Shown: in pieces, positions 44,946 to 57,090 of the stretch
Numbering within the stretch: the first letter of the stretch is position 1
How the letters are laid out: the number at the start of each line of letters is the position of its first letter
Made by a program: the position numbers and the translations under genes
Notes under the pieces: model-generated
The model's database searches: none
The model's input: the letters and a program-made list of their open reading frames with translations, nothing else
Told to the model about the DNA's origin: nothing
Assembly (NCBI GenBank): GCA_907165275.2
Contig: OU015675.1
Coordinates: forward strand, 4,481,501 to 4,545,500
Reading direction: 5' to 3'
DNA: 64,000 nucleotides
DNA from: Zygaena filipendulae
Taxonomy: Eukaryota > Arthropoda > Insecta > Lepidoptera > Zygaenidae

Positions 44946-45282
44946 CTATACTAATATTATAAAGAGCAAAAGTTTGTGAGTTTGTGACGTTGTAGGGGGT
45001 AATCTCTGGATCTACTGAACCGATTTTAAAAATTCTTTCACTTATAGGAAGCTACAGTGAACCTGAGTGTCATATGGTACTTTTCATTCCGGAATTCCCA
45101 CGGGGACTTCAATTTCCCGCGGGTAAAACCACGGGGGAACAGATACCTCTGGATCTTCTAAACCGATTTTAAAAATTATTTCACTTATAGGAAGCCACAA
45201 TGATTTTGAGTATCATAGTGACATAAGGTACTTTTCATCCCGGAATTCCCGCGGGAACTCCGAAATCGCGGGGGTCAGCTGG
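44946..45282 (+). mobile_element. Helitron with internal tandem duplication
   Basis: TCTATACTAATATTATAAAG start; the unit with CGATTTTAAAAATTMTTTCA and CGGAATTCCC occurs twice; the end is CAGCTGG. Confidence 0.65.
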
Positions 45283-45471
45283 TAATAAATATTTTCAATA
45301 GCATTATACCTATACGCGGCTATAGTAGGTATAGGTAGGTAGGTGTATGTTAAATTTATCGGCACGATATAGCCATTGCCGCAGATTGGCAATCAACAGA
45401 ATTATTAAACCACGAGGGCTTATACCGACATTACGCAATCCAAATTTTTAGTGTGTCCATTTATTTGAATA

Positions 45472-45628
45472 CGAGCTGTTCCCCGCGGTTTCACCCGCGG
45501 TGATTTCGGTGTTCCCGCGGGAATTTAAGAATAAACCAAATTTTATCCAAATCCGTTCAGCCGTTTTTGCGTGATTGACTTACAAACATCCAAACATCCA
45601 CACTTTCACATTTATAATATCAGTAGGA
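45472..45628 (-). mobile_element. Helitron (Lep1-like)
   Basis: GAGCTGTTCCCCGCGG 3' end and TCCTACTGATATTATAAATG 5' end on the minus strand. Confidence 0.68.
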
Positions 45629-45723
45629 TTTCAACATTAACAGGTACTTAACATTAATAGGACAATACACAATTATGATGTGATATGCACTTAGACTAAT
45701 TAAATACCCTTTGGTTACAATGT

Positions 45724-45776
45724 TGGCTAATAAGGTAAACAAAGGGAAGTCGGCTAATAAGGTAAACAAAGGGAAA
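45724..45776 (+). repeat. Short direct duplication
   Basis: GGCTAATAAGGTAAACAAAG twice within 53 bp. Confidence 0.8.
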
Positions 45777-46149
45777 CATGTGAATACTGTAAGAAAACCC
45801 GTTCAATAGTTTTGAGTTTATCGCGAACAGACAGAAAGACAAATAGACTGACAGACGCGGCGAAGGACTTTGTTTTATAATATGTAGTGATTTAAAAGTG
45901 TTATTTATTTTTCGGCATGAGTTTAAACACGAAATGAACTATTTAATTTATAAACTTTTAAAGTACATTAGGTACGTATAGTAGTTTCACTTTAACGTTT
46001 ATTTTGTTTTTTTACTATACCTACTTAAAAATATATATATTAACTAAATCGAAATGTCTGTGTGTTATATTGAAACATACAATAATATCCTATTAAAACA
46101 TCTGTCCAGGCTCCAGGCTAATCTTCGGTTTGGCTAACTGGATTTTCAT

Positions 46150-46391
46150 TAAATACTTTAGGATCAGAACTTCTGGAGTTCTGCAGGAGTATCTCGAAAT
46201 TGACGCGTGTAAAACTGTGGGGTACAGCTAGTCTTCTTTATAAATAAAAATTAATGTTTGTATGTCTGTCCTCTATGCGTTTCGAAACCATTGGTCCGAT
46301 TGTGATGAAACTTTGGCGGGTTGTTCTGCCTGCCTCCACAAAGGTTCCTGATCCCAAAACTCACGCGGGTGAAACCGCGGGGCACAGCTAG
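46150..46391 (+). mobile_element. Helitron 3' end followed by a short Helitron
   Basis: First GTGGGGTACAGCTAG (to 46231), then a second unit with GGTCCGATTGTGATGAAAC ending CCGCGGGGCACAGCTAG. The second unit's subfamily recurs at 54497. Confidence 0.6.
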
Positions 46392-46637
46392 TTATGTAAT
46401 ATAATGGATCTGTTAATGAGGAAATACAATTAATTCGGACTCTCTCGTATTACACCGAGCGGAGTTTATTAGAGGTAAATTAAATTCCGTTGGTGCTGAC
46501 TAATAACAAACAAAGGGTTTTATACAAGAAGAACAGGGTCTCAGGCGGTAAATGCACGTACTGATAAGGTTTAAAAATCCTGTAAAATTCTTACCAGATT
46601 CGAAACCCTTGACGGCCTGAAAATTTAAAAAAAGTAC

Positions 46638-46705
46638 CATAGCTGGGCCCTGCGGTTTCACCCGCGTTAGTTTCGGAATTCCCACAGGAACTCCCAATTT
46701 TCTTT
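46638..46705 (-). mobile_element. Helitron 3' fragment
   Basis: CCTGCGGTTTCACCCGCGTT and GGAATTCCCACAGGAACTCC. Confidence 0.5.
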
Positions 46706-47875
46706 CTCTGAACTTTCACAAATATTTCAAGATCAAAACGAACAGCATTTTTTATATATAAGATTTTTGCATATATAAGATATCTACTTAGTAAAGGAAA
46801 AAGTTTTACTAAGGTTTTGAAGCTGATAACGTACAATAGTTATTTTACATGTTGCTTACCATTGTTCTAAATTTGAATTGAAGGTACTGAACAAATTGAC
46901 TTATGTTTTTTTAAGCGAACATTTTTTTAAGAAATAGCTACATTTAGTATTTAAGTGTACGATAACTTATCGTGTTTATACGATAACTTATCTTACAAGT
47001 TGACTCGATTCCGATGTCCAGAAAAGTGAATAATAGTGAACAAACACCTTTAGACTGCTCAAAATTCAACTAACCCTCTGTTTGGAGTTGTCACTACATG
47101 TATTAGTTTTGTTGTGCGTATAAAATAGTGCAGAATGAAGGTATGGCGAAAGGGTCAAAACGGATATCAAACTACAGTTTGTTCTGATTATATTAAGACC
47201 GGATTGTGTTTTATTTGTACCATTCTGTGTTCTGATTAACAAAACACTTGTTGATTTTGTATGGGCAAATATTTATTTCAATGCAGATTTGGGTGTTTAT
47301 TTGTTGTCCGATACTGTATAGGTACTGTATAGTCAAGGTACATAAGCCAAATGTTTCGCATGCGTGGTTCTCGGAATTCCTCAGGGAGTTCTAAGGTTGA
47401 TTATTTAAGATGTTAATTTAGGTAACCACTACCTGGTTCAAATATGGGTAAGTTCACTTGTGTAATCATACAAATCTGTTCAAGCATATTGGAGTAACAA
47501 TTATGCTTCTCCTTCTTACTTTTGAACCAGTTTTACCTACTTTAATCTTTACTAGGCCACTTTCACCTGCTTGCACTTCGACTTCAAGCTGAATGAGTCG
47601 GTTCATTAAAAAAAAAAAAAAAAACTTATTATTTTACACTTTCATTAGTAAAATGGACAACTTTGTACTGTGAGATTGAATCTATGACTGATTGCTCGAG
47701 GTAGGTAGGTACACGAAATGGCTGCTATCCGTTGTTATGGTAGCTGATGCAACGTGCGCCATTAAGATAATTTCAGAAGAGTGTTTGACGAAGAAACAAT
47801 AAGAGAAGTCTTTGAATCTAATAGTTTTATGACAAAAATGCTTTTAATAAATAGATAAATAAAAATACAATTTGA
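46706..47875. other. Intergenic DNA
   Basis: AT-rich; ACGATAACTTATC is duplicated near 46961-46990 and there is an A-tract near 47608. No gene. Confidence 0.4.
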
Positions 47876-47936
47876 ATTCACCCGCGTTAATTTGAAGTTC
47901 CCGTGGATGTTCCCGGATAACAAAATTTTAACAAAA

Positions 47937-48455
47937 AAAATTAAACCGATTTCAAAAAACACAAAAATGCCCTACACTAGAAAGATAAAAATATCAAAAT
48001 ACCGGTTAAATCCAAAAGACAAAAAACACGTAGGTAATAATATCATTTTTGGTTTGTGCTACCACTGATCGGTTTGAATAGGGATGTTGACGACTTTTGA
48101 AAATCAAAACTATAATTAGTCCGTCAGTTGGAAAATTAAAAATTTATTAGACACGTATTTTTTTATTTTTCAAATAAATGAAAATACACAGAGATAAAGC
48201 GCATTAAAGTTTAGGATGGGGGCTCGTGACGTCACTTACCGCTACAAGCCGTCATACAAACTGCACTGGTTAGTGACGTCAAGCAAAAGTTCAACTCAAT
48301 GTATCGCCGTCATTTTTTGATTACGTAAAAAAAAATACGTGTCCAATACATTTTAATAATCTACAAGACGGACTAAAAAAAAATTAGTCAAATAGCCTAT
48401 TCGGTGCCAATCCCGCGTGTGTCTGCCCACTCAAATCCTGTTTGAAGTCGGTTAA
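47937..48455. mobile_element. Foldback relative of 4711-5101, itself interrupted
   Basis: Left arm AAACCGATTTCAAAAAACAC to GCTACCACTGATCGG, right end TTTGAAGTCGGTTAA. Interrupted by MITE A copy 4. Much of the right arm is missing. Confidence 0.7.
48079..48400 (-). mobile_element. MITE family A, copy 4
   Basis: Ends TAGGGATGTTGAC / GTCAAATAGCCTA; arms and paired CRE-like sites as in the other copies. Innermost of three nested elements. Confidence 0.82.
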
Positions 48456-48690
48456 AAAGCACGCTGTGTCCTGTTCTTAACTCCTGACAACGTGTAGGTG
48501 TGCTATATTTCATGATGATCGGTTGAGTAGTTAATGTGTGAAAGCGTAACAAGCAAATAAACTCACATTCACATTTATCAAGAATAACCTAAATTTACAG
48601 GAGGTTTTGGTACACAAGTTAAAACAATGTATCATTTTCTAAAACCTTCCTGAAGGAGTTCTCGCTGAACCGTTTTTCGGTAAAGACTTA

Positions 48691-49055
48691 GGTCCGTATT
48701 CCAGAAGGTGAGTCAGATCACGTTTCACTTGAGGTTAGATTTAAGCTCCGATTATAACTCGAGCGTACACCTTATTATAGAATGCATTTTAAGTTCTAAT
48801 CACTTGAAACTAGTGTTGAGTAGAGATTTTGGACTCTGATTGGTTGAGTGATCTTGACATGACAGACGTAAACAAAGATCAAATCTTTGCTTGAGTATAG
48901 ATTAGCACTCGAGCGTCGTTCTAGAATAAGGAAATAACTCAGCTGATTGTTGATTGATGAATCGCGTTTCAAGTAAGGTTCTAAAATTAAAACTTTGCTT
49001 GAAATTAGTTTTAAAACTAGACTCATGACTTGAGTAACCTTTTGGAATACGGACC
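48691..49055. mobile_element. 365-bp PIF/Harbinger-like MITE
   Basis: Ends GGTCCGTATTCCARAAGG as inverted repeats, flanked by TTA on both sides (48688-48690, 49056-49058), the classic 3-bp duplication of the superfamily. Confidence 0.8.
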
Positions 49056-49189
49056 TTAAACGAGTAGCGATAACGAGCAGTTAATATACATACATATATT
49101 GTTATAAAAAATCGATTTCTTCGTATACAATCACTGGCTGTTGAGCGGTTGAATGTTGTGTCTAGAGTTGTGAATAGTGATATTATGTA

Positions 49190-49533
49190 GGGCAATAGGC
49201 TATTTTTTATCCTATGTATTTAGTCCGTCAGTTAGATAATAAAAAAATAATGGACACGTATATTTTGCTTTTTCAAATTAATGAAAAAATACTTAGTTAA
49301 AGCGCATTAAAGTTTGGGAGTGGGGAGCCCCCAATGTCACGTGCAAGTAAAAACTGCACCTGCTTGTGACGTCACGCGAAATTTCTACTCAACGTATCTC
49401 AACGAAAAAGTATGTTTTTTTGGTTGATTGTAGATATTGTAGGTGTCCAAAAGTGCATATTGTAATCGCTAAACTGCCATGTTTTTGATTGCAACCGAAA
49501 AATAATAGAAACAATAATTACATAAAAGCCCCT
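49190..49533. mobile_element. Hybrid of MITE families A and B
   Basis: Left two thirds (to about 49415) match family A in reverse (AGTCCGTCAGTTAGATAATA, CGTGACG-type sites); the rest matches the complement of family B (ATATTGTAATCGCTAAAC, GATTGCAACCGAAAAAT). The ends GGGCAATAGGCTATT and AAAAGCCCCTAT come from the different parents. Confidence 0.65.
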
Positions 49534-49851
49534 ATGATGAATGTCAATTTCTAACCATTCGTGAATACAAATGTAAATATTCTGTTAGAGATTATTGTTG
49601 GCTCGAGGATATTAGGTAGATTATTACCTCTTTCATAATGTCAAAAGTCAGATATTTTTATTTATAACTGACCTTAGTTTGATTGTTTTTGATTATAATC
49701 GACACGTGAAAGCACCCACAAAACGTCCGCCTTTCATTTTCCTAGTTTCAAAGAGAAGCTGCGCAACAAATAGTTTAATACTAGGTCTAAAGTTTTATTA
49801 ACTTATAAACAATTTTTACTTTATTACTTTGTATGGCTGTAAAAACAGATA

Positions 49852-49909
49852 TAATTGTTAGCTTGTTGTAGGGGTACTTGAAAAATACCCTACAACAAGC
49901 TAACAATTA
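49852..49909. repeat. Perfect 22-bp hairpin
   Basis: TAATTGTTAGCTTGTTGTAG(GG) pairs without mismatch with its complement across a 14-nt loop. Confidence 0.9.
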
Positions 49910-50032
49910 GTAGTATAAATAAAAAAAAAAACTTTTGCAATTAAATCGGTGAGAAATAAAAAAAAATTACTTAAGTATATGATTCTTTCTGATATTTAAA
50001 TTCGCAAAATACGAAATAATAAATAGATATTA

Positions 50033-50251
50033 TATCTGTCCCTCGCGATCTCATCCGTGTGAACTTTTTTATTCCGGAATAAAAGTACCTATTTAGGTAT
50101 CCTATGTGTATTTAGAACGTAAGTACTCATCTGTGAGCAAAAGTTTATCCAAATCGATCCAGTTGTCGTGAAGTCATCGTCATCGTCAGTGTAATGGGAG
50201 TAAAAACATATTAACTGACGCAAACACTCGCAAACTTTCACATTTACTAGG
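50033..50251 (-). mobile_element. Diverged Helitron
   Basis: CTGTCCCTCGCGATCTCATC 3' region, ATCCAAATCGATCCAG body and a 5' end decayed to CTAGTAAATGTGAAAG on the minus strand. Confidence 0.5.
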
Positions 50252-50768
50252 TACATTGCGATAACAATGTACTAATCAAATTACTATTTAGGAAATATGT
50301 GAACATTTACGTCACATCACTAGTTAGTAGAGCCATAACGCCTCAAAAGCAGTTGAAGCGATACTTTGTACAAGTATCGTATTCTATCGGTGGATATCAT
50401 TCGATTTCAACGGCGGTTGTAATGAGCATGTTTTTCATTCGAGCCGCGCGTGGCGGGATATTTTTTGTGGTGTGGCCATTAAACTAGCGGTTAGAGTAAT
50501 TAGCATTAACAATACAAGCGAAACATTTTTTTGGACACACGGAGCTTAACTAAAAATATATGACTACTTTTTTGTTCATAGTAACATAAAAATGTCACTA
50601 CTGTTACCCATACTTGTATAATGTTGTGCTTGTATAATGAATAATGATACAAGAATAAATTTACTGAAAAAATGATTAGTTAAAGAACAAAATTATACGT
50701 ACAAAATTATACAAATATTTCCTGTTTTCGTGAATTTCTAAATGCCAGTGTGTCAAATCTTAACATAA

Positions 50769-50960
50769 ATCCAAACTAATATTATAAATACGAATGTGAG
50801 TTTGTTTGTTTGTTTTCATGCTTTAACTACTTAACCAATCATCGTGGAATTTTGCATACATGTTGTTAGGGGGACAGAAAAGGACATACGGTACTTTTAT
50901 ATCGAAGTTTCCGTGGGAACTTCGAAATTATCGAGGGGAAATTCTATGGGTAACAGCTAA
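50769..50960 (+). mobile_element. Helitron (Lep1-like)
   Basis: ACTAATATTATAAATACGAA start, GGACAGAAAAGGACATACGG body, GGGTAACAGCTAA end. Confidence 0.65.
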
Positions 50961-52087
50961 TAGAAAAGTAAAAGTTCTATTGCTCACCTTAGAAAATATA
51001 GTTTGCTTGTAGAGACGGCGCATACTCTATTTTGTTTGAAATCTGAAAAACATTCCATCCCGCCGGTTTTCTGACCCCAACGCTAGGGATGCAAGCAAAA
51101 TAAAAACCTGCTATATACAAGCAAGTCGCACGTGACTTGGGGCTGCGATTGCTTCTAATGACATTGTAATGTGAGCTGTAAAACAGTACAAATGGTATAT
51201 ACAGGGGGAACGCATTAGTACCTTCCACAATAAGATTTGGTAACGAACGGATAAATACGGAATGAAACAACCCGACGGATAGGAATACAATTTTCTCTCG
51301 TTACCTATATTATGCGTATTTTAATATAGGTATTTGTAATAATTTTGTTTTTCGTGAATGCTCCTCCGTAATGATATGATTTAAAGAATCCGGTTTTGTG
51401 TTTTGTTTGACAACAGTTTTATAGAATGAATAACTGTTTCCTTCAGTTTCACTCTCATTTAACTTTTTTTATTTTCTTAGTAAGTAATTTAATATACCTA
51501 AAAGTACACTTAAAGTTTTATTTTCGAAAATATCTTACTAGGGTGAAAACCTAAAAGTTAATGCCTAAAAAAGGAAGTTTTCTGGAAAACTTCAAGTTTC
51601 TAGACCTAGGATTGGGAGCGGGGATATTATAGTATAATATGATCGTCACTTCTATCAGTTTATTCTAAATATATGTTTACTAATGTATAGATTAGTTACG
51701 TGTATATTAAATTTTTAATTACGCTTAATCATCTCAAAAACACACAGAAGGCAAATTGTTTTATTAATATATTAATTTCCTTTGCAATGTGGACTGCTCT
51801 CTTGAGAAATCTTGGCAGAATTTACAAAATTCCCCGAAGGGTTTTAAATACCTACTTTTAATTAAATTCTTTTGAGTTACGGTTTATGTACAGTCATTTG
51901 CAAAAGTGCAAAATATTATTTATTTTGTGACCCGAGCAACTAACTGGTTTTCATGTGAGAACCACAAGTTTGACTGGAGGAGAAAACTTCATCTTTACAG
52001 ATTGCCTTTTAGTTTTTAATCGACTCAAAATCGATCTTTTTATTTATTTATTCAACAAAATTCCACAGCACATGACTACAATTTCAG
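50961..52087. other. Intergenic DNA
   Basis: A 93-codon minus-strand frame at 50989-51270 has no recognised motif. Otherwise AT-rich. Confidence 0.4.
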
Positions 52088-52308
52088 ACATAAATATTAT
52101 AAACGCGAAAGTTTGTAAGAATGTATGGATGGATGGATGGATGGATGGATGGATGGATGGATGGATGGATGGATGTTTGTTACTCTTTCACGCAAAAACT
52201 ACTGGATGGATTTAAATGAAACGTTACAATAATATAGGGTACTTTTTATCCCGGAATTCCCGCGGGAACTCTGAAATTAACGCGGGTGAAACCGCGGGGC
52301 ACAACAAG
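52088..52308 (+). mobile_element. Helitron with expanded GGAT array
   Basis: Same subfamily as 6226, 29119 and 37656, but with about 12 GGAT units (52127-52173). The end is CCGCGGGGCACAACAAG. Confidence 0.8.
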
Positions 52309-53654
52309 TATTTCATATTTATAAGAAAGCATTGCACTGTTGTTTGTCCTTTAATAAATTAAATTGAATAAAGTCTCTAATATTAAAACACGATATGTAA
52401 ACACGGTGTAGGACCGTGGTGTAGGTATCTACGGCTACACGGTGTAGCCTCCTCGGGTTTATTCCTTGATCAATGTATCCGCTTTTGGAAATGACAGTAC
52501 CTACCTCAGTATTTCCCCACTTTTTTATAAGTATACAGATTTGTTCCACTGATTCTTTTCACTTATTTCAGTTTGTTACCGACTTTGTGGCCAAAGTGAA
52601 TGAGAATTTGTAAGTTTCTGAGATGTAGGCAGTAGTTAAGCAGGATACCTTCCAGGATACCAGGACTTGAGTTTACGAATGGCAACATAAAATGTAATAA
52701 ATTCAAGAGTATAAGTTACACAAATTGTATTGTATAGGCAATTATATATGTAGATACGGTTGTATTTTGAAAAAAAAAAAAATGGAACCTCTAATATTTT
52801 CAATAGGTAAGAATCTAAAATATGGTAATATATACTTACTAAAGGGGAGAAGAAAAAAATAGATGGGGGTAAGTTTGTATGGTCCCTTAGTTTGAAGTTG
52901 GGTTTATAAAAATTTTTTGGGCTCTTGTTTTCAGTTATAGAGACATTAAGTAATTGTGTAGTGTTGTTACGAACGTAACCCTAAATGTAGGAAAAATAAG
53001 GTACAAAACTATATCAACACCTAGTTTTCTGTCCCCAAAGGGAATGAAACCGTTCACTTCCTATGTAGGTACATACATACATTATGAGAAGCTTGTTAAT
53101 TTCCTTAGATATGAACGTAACTGACGTAGGAAATTAACTAAATTTAGAAATTAGAATAGCAAATTCTATAAAGCCGGACCTTTCAGTTTACGCTTCCTGA
53201 CAAACGGCCGGCCGCGGCTAATGATTACTTAACATTAAGCAATCATTAAAAAGACTCTGAGTGCGGTCGAAATTTAGCTGCTAGTAGGTATTTCGCTTAA
53301 ATTCTCCACTGAGAAAGTAGTATTGTGTGTAAATAGGACTTATGTAGATTGCGTTGAAAATTTTGCAGATTTACTTTTCTATTTGAACACAACTACCTAG
53401 TCGCTTAATAAATACAACAACTGAGCCTTGCTAATGCTGTTTGCACAAGACTTCAACATTCGGCGTCCGGTTACTGAAAAGTATTTCGAACATAGATATT
53501 TTGTACATTGTTTCTAAACTCCTAAGTTGGTTTTGAATTTATTTATTTTACTGTAATAAAAGTCATATCTGTACATCAAGACGAATATTATGTTAAAAAA
53601 AATCATGAGGTCTTAAAAAAAATTAAACCACATTAAAATTTTTATGCGCCGCTC
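52309..53654. other. Intergenic DNA
   Basis: No gene. Small palindrome TAATGATTACTTAA near 53219-53248. Confidence 0.4.
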
Positions 53655-53945
53655 TGTATTTATTTATTTATTCCTCTGAATTCGTATAGACATAGACATA
53701 GACATAGACATATACTTTATTTGGCATCAACATAAAAATACCTTAAATAATAATACAAAAAAATACAAGTAGGTATGTAAAATGTTAAGTATTTGTTGCA
53801 AAGCCAAACTGGACACCGACTCAGCGACCGATAAATAATTCTTTTATGTTTGCCACAAACCCTGTTGCCTACTACAGGGGGCTCGAAGCAGTTTACTTCT
53901 GCTGCCGCCCCTCCGGGCAAGAGAAGGCTTCAGGCCGCAAACCCT
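53655..53945 (-). mobile_element. LINE 3' end with TATGTC tail
   Basis: The minus strand ends GCCAAATAAAGTATATGTCT followed by about four TATGTC units (53688-53711). A short upstream open frame (MPGGAAAEVNCFEPPVVGN) is probably LINE-derived. Confidence 0.55.
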
Positions 53946-54496
53946 CTTAGTTTTTCTCAGAGGAACACATTCATCTAAGTGCTTAAGCAATTCAGTATAA
54001 ATGGATACTTACCTACTCATAAACCAATAGACCACATAAGCCGCCGTTCTAAAAATTCACGTACATCCAATCACTTACCAAATTAAACAAACAACAACAA
54101 AAATGCGAGCAAAATAACAATATTATTTCACAGAAACCAGAATACACTCGGTGGGGAAAAACATAAACACCCAGCCAGGTCACATTTTAACTGTTCCCTG
54201 CAAGTGTATAAATTTCAATTTAAAAAATCTCTATGTTTCCCGCAGTGGCGGGCGAGGCATGTTTTTTTAAAACGCCAGGAGCAAAATATTTAGGTGTATA
54301 CTTTTCTTTGCATCGCACTGCATTAGTCACTGTTTGTTCGTGTTTCATTACAGTTTTTTAATATTTAAATCTCATATGTGAGAAACGACAATATTAAGAT
54401 ATATATAATATGATTTCATATCGAAACACAAATAATTAAAACAAGACTCCAAGCAGATGAATTGAATAAAATTCTCTAAATACTAGAATTCGAGAT

Positions 54497-54655
54497 TCTA
54501 TTTTTATAAATAAAAATGAATGTTTGTATGTCTGTTTCTATGCGTTTCGAAACCATTGGTCCGATTGTTATGAAAGTTTGGCGGGTTTTGCCTGCGTCCG
54601 TAAAGGTTCCTGGTCCCAAAACTCACGCGGGTCAAACCGCGGGACACAGCAAGTA
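54497..54655 (+). mobile_element. Helitron, subfamily of 46232
   Basis: ATTGGTCCGATTGTTATGAA body and CGGGTCAAACCGCGGGACAC 3' region. Confidence 0.6.
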
Positions 54656-55028
54656 GGTTATATTTCTTATAAGGGCCTTAATAGTTTCAGTAGATCGGAA
54701 ATCGAAAATGGCGGTTCGTTTAATTGGGCGTCGCGCGTCGGTTGTTGTTGCTCTTGTTTTTTTATTGTATTAAAACAATAATGTTTAGCAGTACCTAGTT
54801 GTGTTTTTAGTGTACCTTGTAATATATATATAGGTAATGTATTGAGTTGTTTTTAAAAGTTCATCGAGAGCTCCGAAAAACCAACACAATGAAATGAAAT
54901 TTCAAACCATTGACGAAAAAAAAATTCAAACAACTTAGTGATTTCACTTTGTTTCAAATCGTTGGACGAGACTTATAAACAAAAATTAAAATGACACTGA
55001 CTAGTTACACAATGTGAAAGTCACTACA

Positions 55029-55235
55029 TAGTATAAAACAAAGCCGCTTCCTGCTGTCTGTCTTTCCCTATGTATGCTTAGATCTTTAAAACTATACGCA
55101 ACGGATTTTCATGAGGTTTTCACCAATAGATAGAGTGATTCATGAGGAAGGTTCCTATGTATATTTTATCCTGGAATTCCCACGGGAACTTCGAAATTAC
55201 CGCGGGTGAAACTGCGGGGGACAGCTGTCAGCTAG
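55029..55235 (+). mobile_element. Helitron, subfamily of 30375
   Basis: TGCTTAGATCTTTAAAACTA, GGTTTTCACCAATAGATAGA body and GACAGCTGTCAGCTAG end. Confidence 0.65.
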
Positions 55236-55732
55236 TACGTAATAAAGAAAAAACTTTATCTTTATCTACTATAAACTTAAGAAGCTCAACTTATTCTGTC
55301 AATATTTTTTTTATCCTTAATAGAAAAAAAATACTTCAGAGCAGCCTTCGTCAATCATTTAAGCAAAGATCGAACCCTATCTAGGCTCGTCAAACATTCG
55401 AATGTATTAACCCTGTCAGCGCTGTACTCTCGTACGTACACAAACAGATGGACCGACTCGTGTTAGGTGTTGTCGACCCGTATCAAGAACATCTGGCTTT
55501 CCCAATCCACTTAGTGATAACACTAAAATAACGAAGGGTTAGATTTCTAGTGAGTGCGGCGTTTCAGCTTGAAGTGTGTTTAAATTTCAATAATACCTGT
55601 TTAAATATTTAGTTGCATCTAATAGGTACATCTGGAGTGAATATTTTGACATGTGCAGTGGGCCATATAGATAAGTACACCACCTTTTAAAATTGTCGTC
55701 TGTGTGACGTTGAAAGTTGCCATTTTTGCAGC

Positions 55733-55775
55733 TCCAATATTTGTTTTTCGCATACAAGCAAAAACAAATATTGGA
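55733..55775. repeat. Perfect 16-bp hairpin
   Basis: TCCAATATTTGTTTTT pairs fully with AAAAACAAATATTGGA across an 11-nt loop. Confidence 0.9.
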
Positions 55776-56096
55776 AAATATTATTAGCTAATAACAAATA
55801 GATTCAATGATCTGATAGGTTTGAAATTTTTTGTAATAATTATATTACCCAGTGGAGTAGACCTACAGTCGGCAAACTGAATTCTACAGAATTTTGTAAT
55901 GTTAATGTCTGATTGTACCACATCCTATTTTATTAGATACTAAGTAGGTAAGTGGTTCAAGGAAACGTTTCATATAAAATCATTCTGATTACTTATGAGT
56001 TATGACGAATTAGCAGAAGTAGCCTTATATCATGTTTCAGTTAGAATAAGATACTCGTACTGTATGCTCGTGTGTTGGATTCAATTTATATTAATA

Positions 56097-56388
56097 CTAG
56101 CTGTCCCCCGCAATTTCATCCACGGTAACTTCGGAGTTCCCGCGGAGATTGCGGGAAAAAATTACTCTATGTCCATCTTTCTACCCCGACAGTAGTTTAC
56201 GGTAATTAGCTATTCCCTGCATTAGTGCCGGAGTTCCCGCGGGAATTCCGGGATAAAAACGATCCTATCTTAAGTTGGACCATATTATTATAAATGGTTA
56301 CAAAATTTTATCAAAATCCGTTCAGTAGTTTCAGAGTCCATCGCGGACAAACAACGTGACACGTGATTTATATATATTAAGATAAGAT
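56097..56388 (-). mobile_element. Helitron, subfamily of 13630, with duplicated 3' region
   Basis: CTAGCTGTCCCCCGC end; a second GGAGTTCCCGCGGGAATTCC unit inside; 5' end TATATATAAATCACGTGTC on the minus strand. Confidence 0.72.
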
Positions 56389-56874
56389 TTATAAGTATTA
56401 GATGGTGGCGGTTTTATTTGCATGAATTAAGGCTTTTCCAAAAACCGTCCTTTGAAAACTTTTGAAGCCGGTTAAAAATAATTACCTAGTTTGGTGGCGA
56501 TCTTTCTATAAACTACATATATATTTTACGTACTAAAAAACTGGGATTATTCATCGTTTCAAAATCCTTGCAGAAAACAAAAGTTGCGCGTAGACTTAAC
56601 CTCAAACGTAAAACTAAGTGTGTATTTTTAACCGACTTCCAAAAAGCCAAGGAGATTTGGAAAAGTAGCTTTAACTTCCTTAGCAACCGTGGCATATAAA
56701 TTATTTCTTTTTTCTTTGGTGCTCTTACTTTATCAACTGATTCAACAATTTATTTCTGTAAAGATCATTTTGATGTTAGTATTAAACACAACTTGATGTA
56801 TCTATTTATAAAAGTAGGCTTAAAGTAAAAGAAATGAATTTTGCAAAATCTACCATAATATACCATACATACAT

Positions 56875-57090
56875 ACATATAAAATGCTTTGTCCTGAGTG
56901 CATGACTGATGGATCAACGCACAGCCTAAACCGCTGATCGTAGAGACCTGGGAACCGTGTTCTTTTTATGACGTAGGCATCCAATGAGAAAGGATTTTTG
57001 AAAATTCAACCCCTAAGGGGATGAAAGGGGTTGCAAAGTTTGTATGTGACAATTCCGCGGGACTTCCAAATTATCGCGCGGGACAGCTAG
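56875..57090 (+). mobile_element. Helitron, subfamily of 42911
   Basis: ATAAAATGCTTTGTCCTGAG start region, CAACGCACAGCCTAAACCGC body, GCGGGACAGCTAG end. Confidence 0.62.

Larger units (their letters stand above)
47876..48590 (-). mobile_element. Helitron split by a foldback element
   Basis: Helitron 3' half at 47876-47925 (TTCACCCGCGTTAATTTGAA), 5' half at 48457-48590 (CTGACAACGTG, GTGTGAAAGCGTAACAAGC). The 530 bp between them is a later insertion. Confidence 0.65.
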
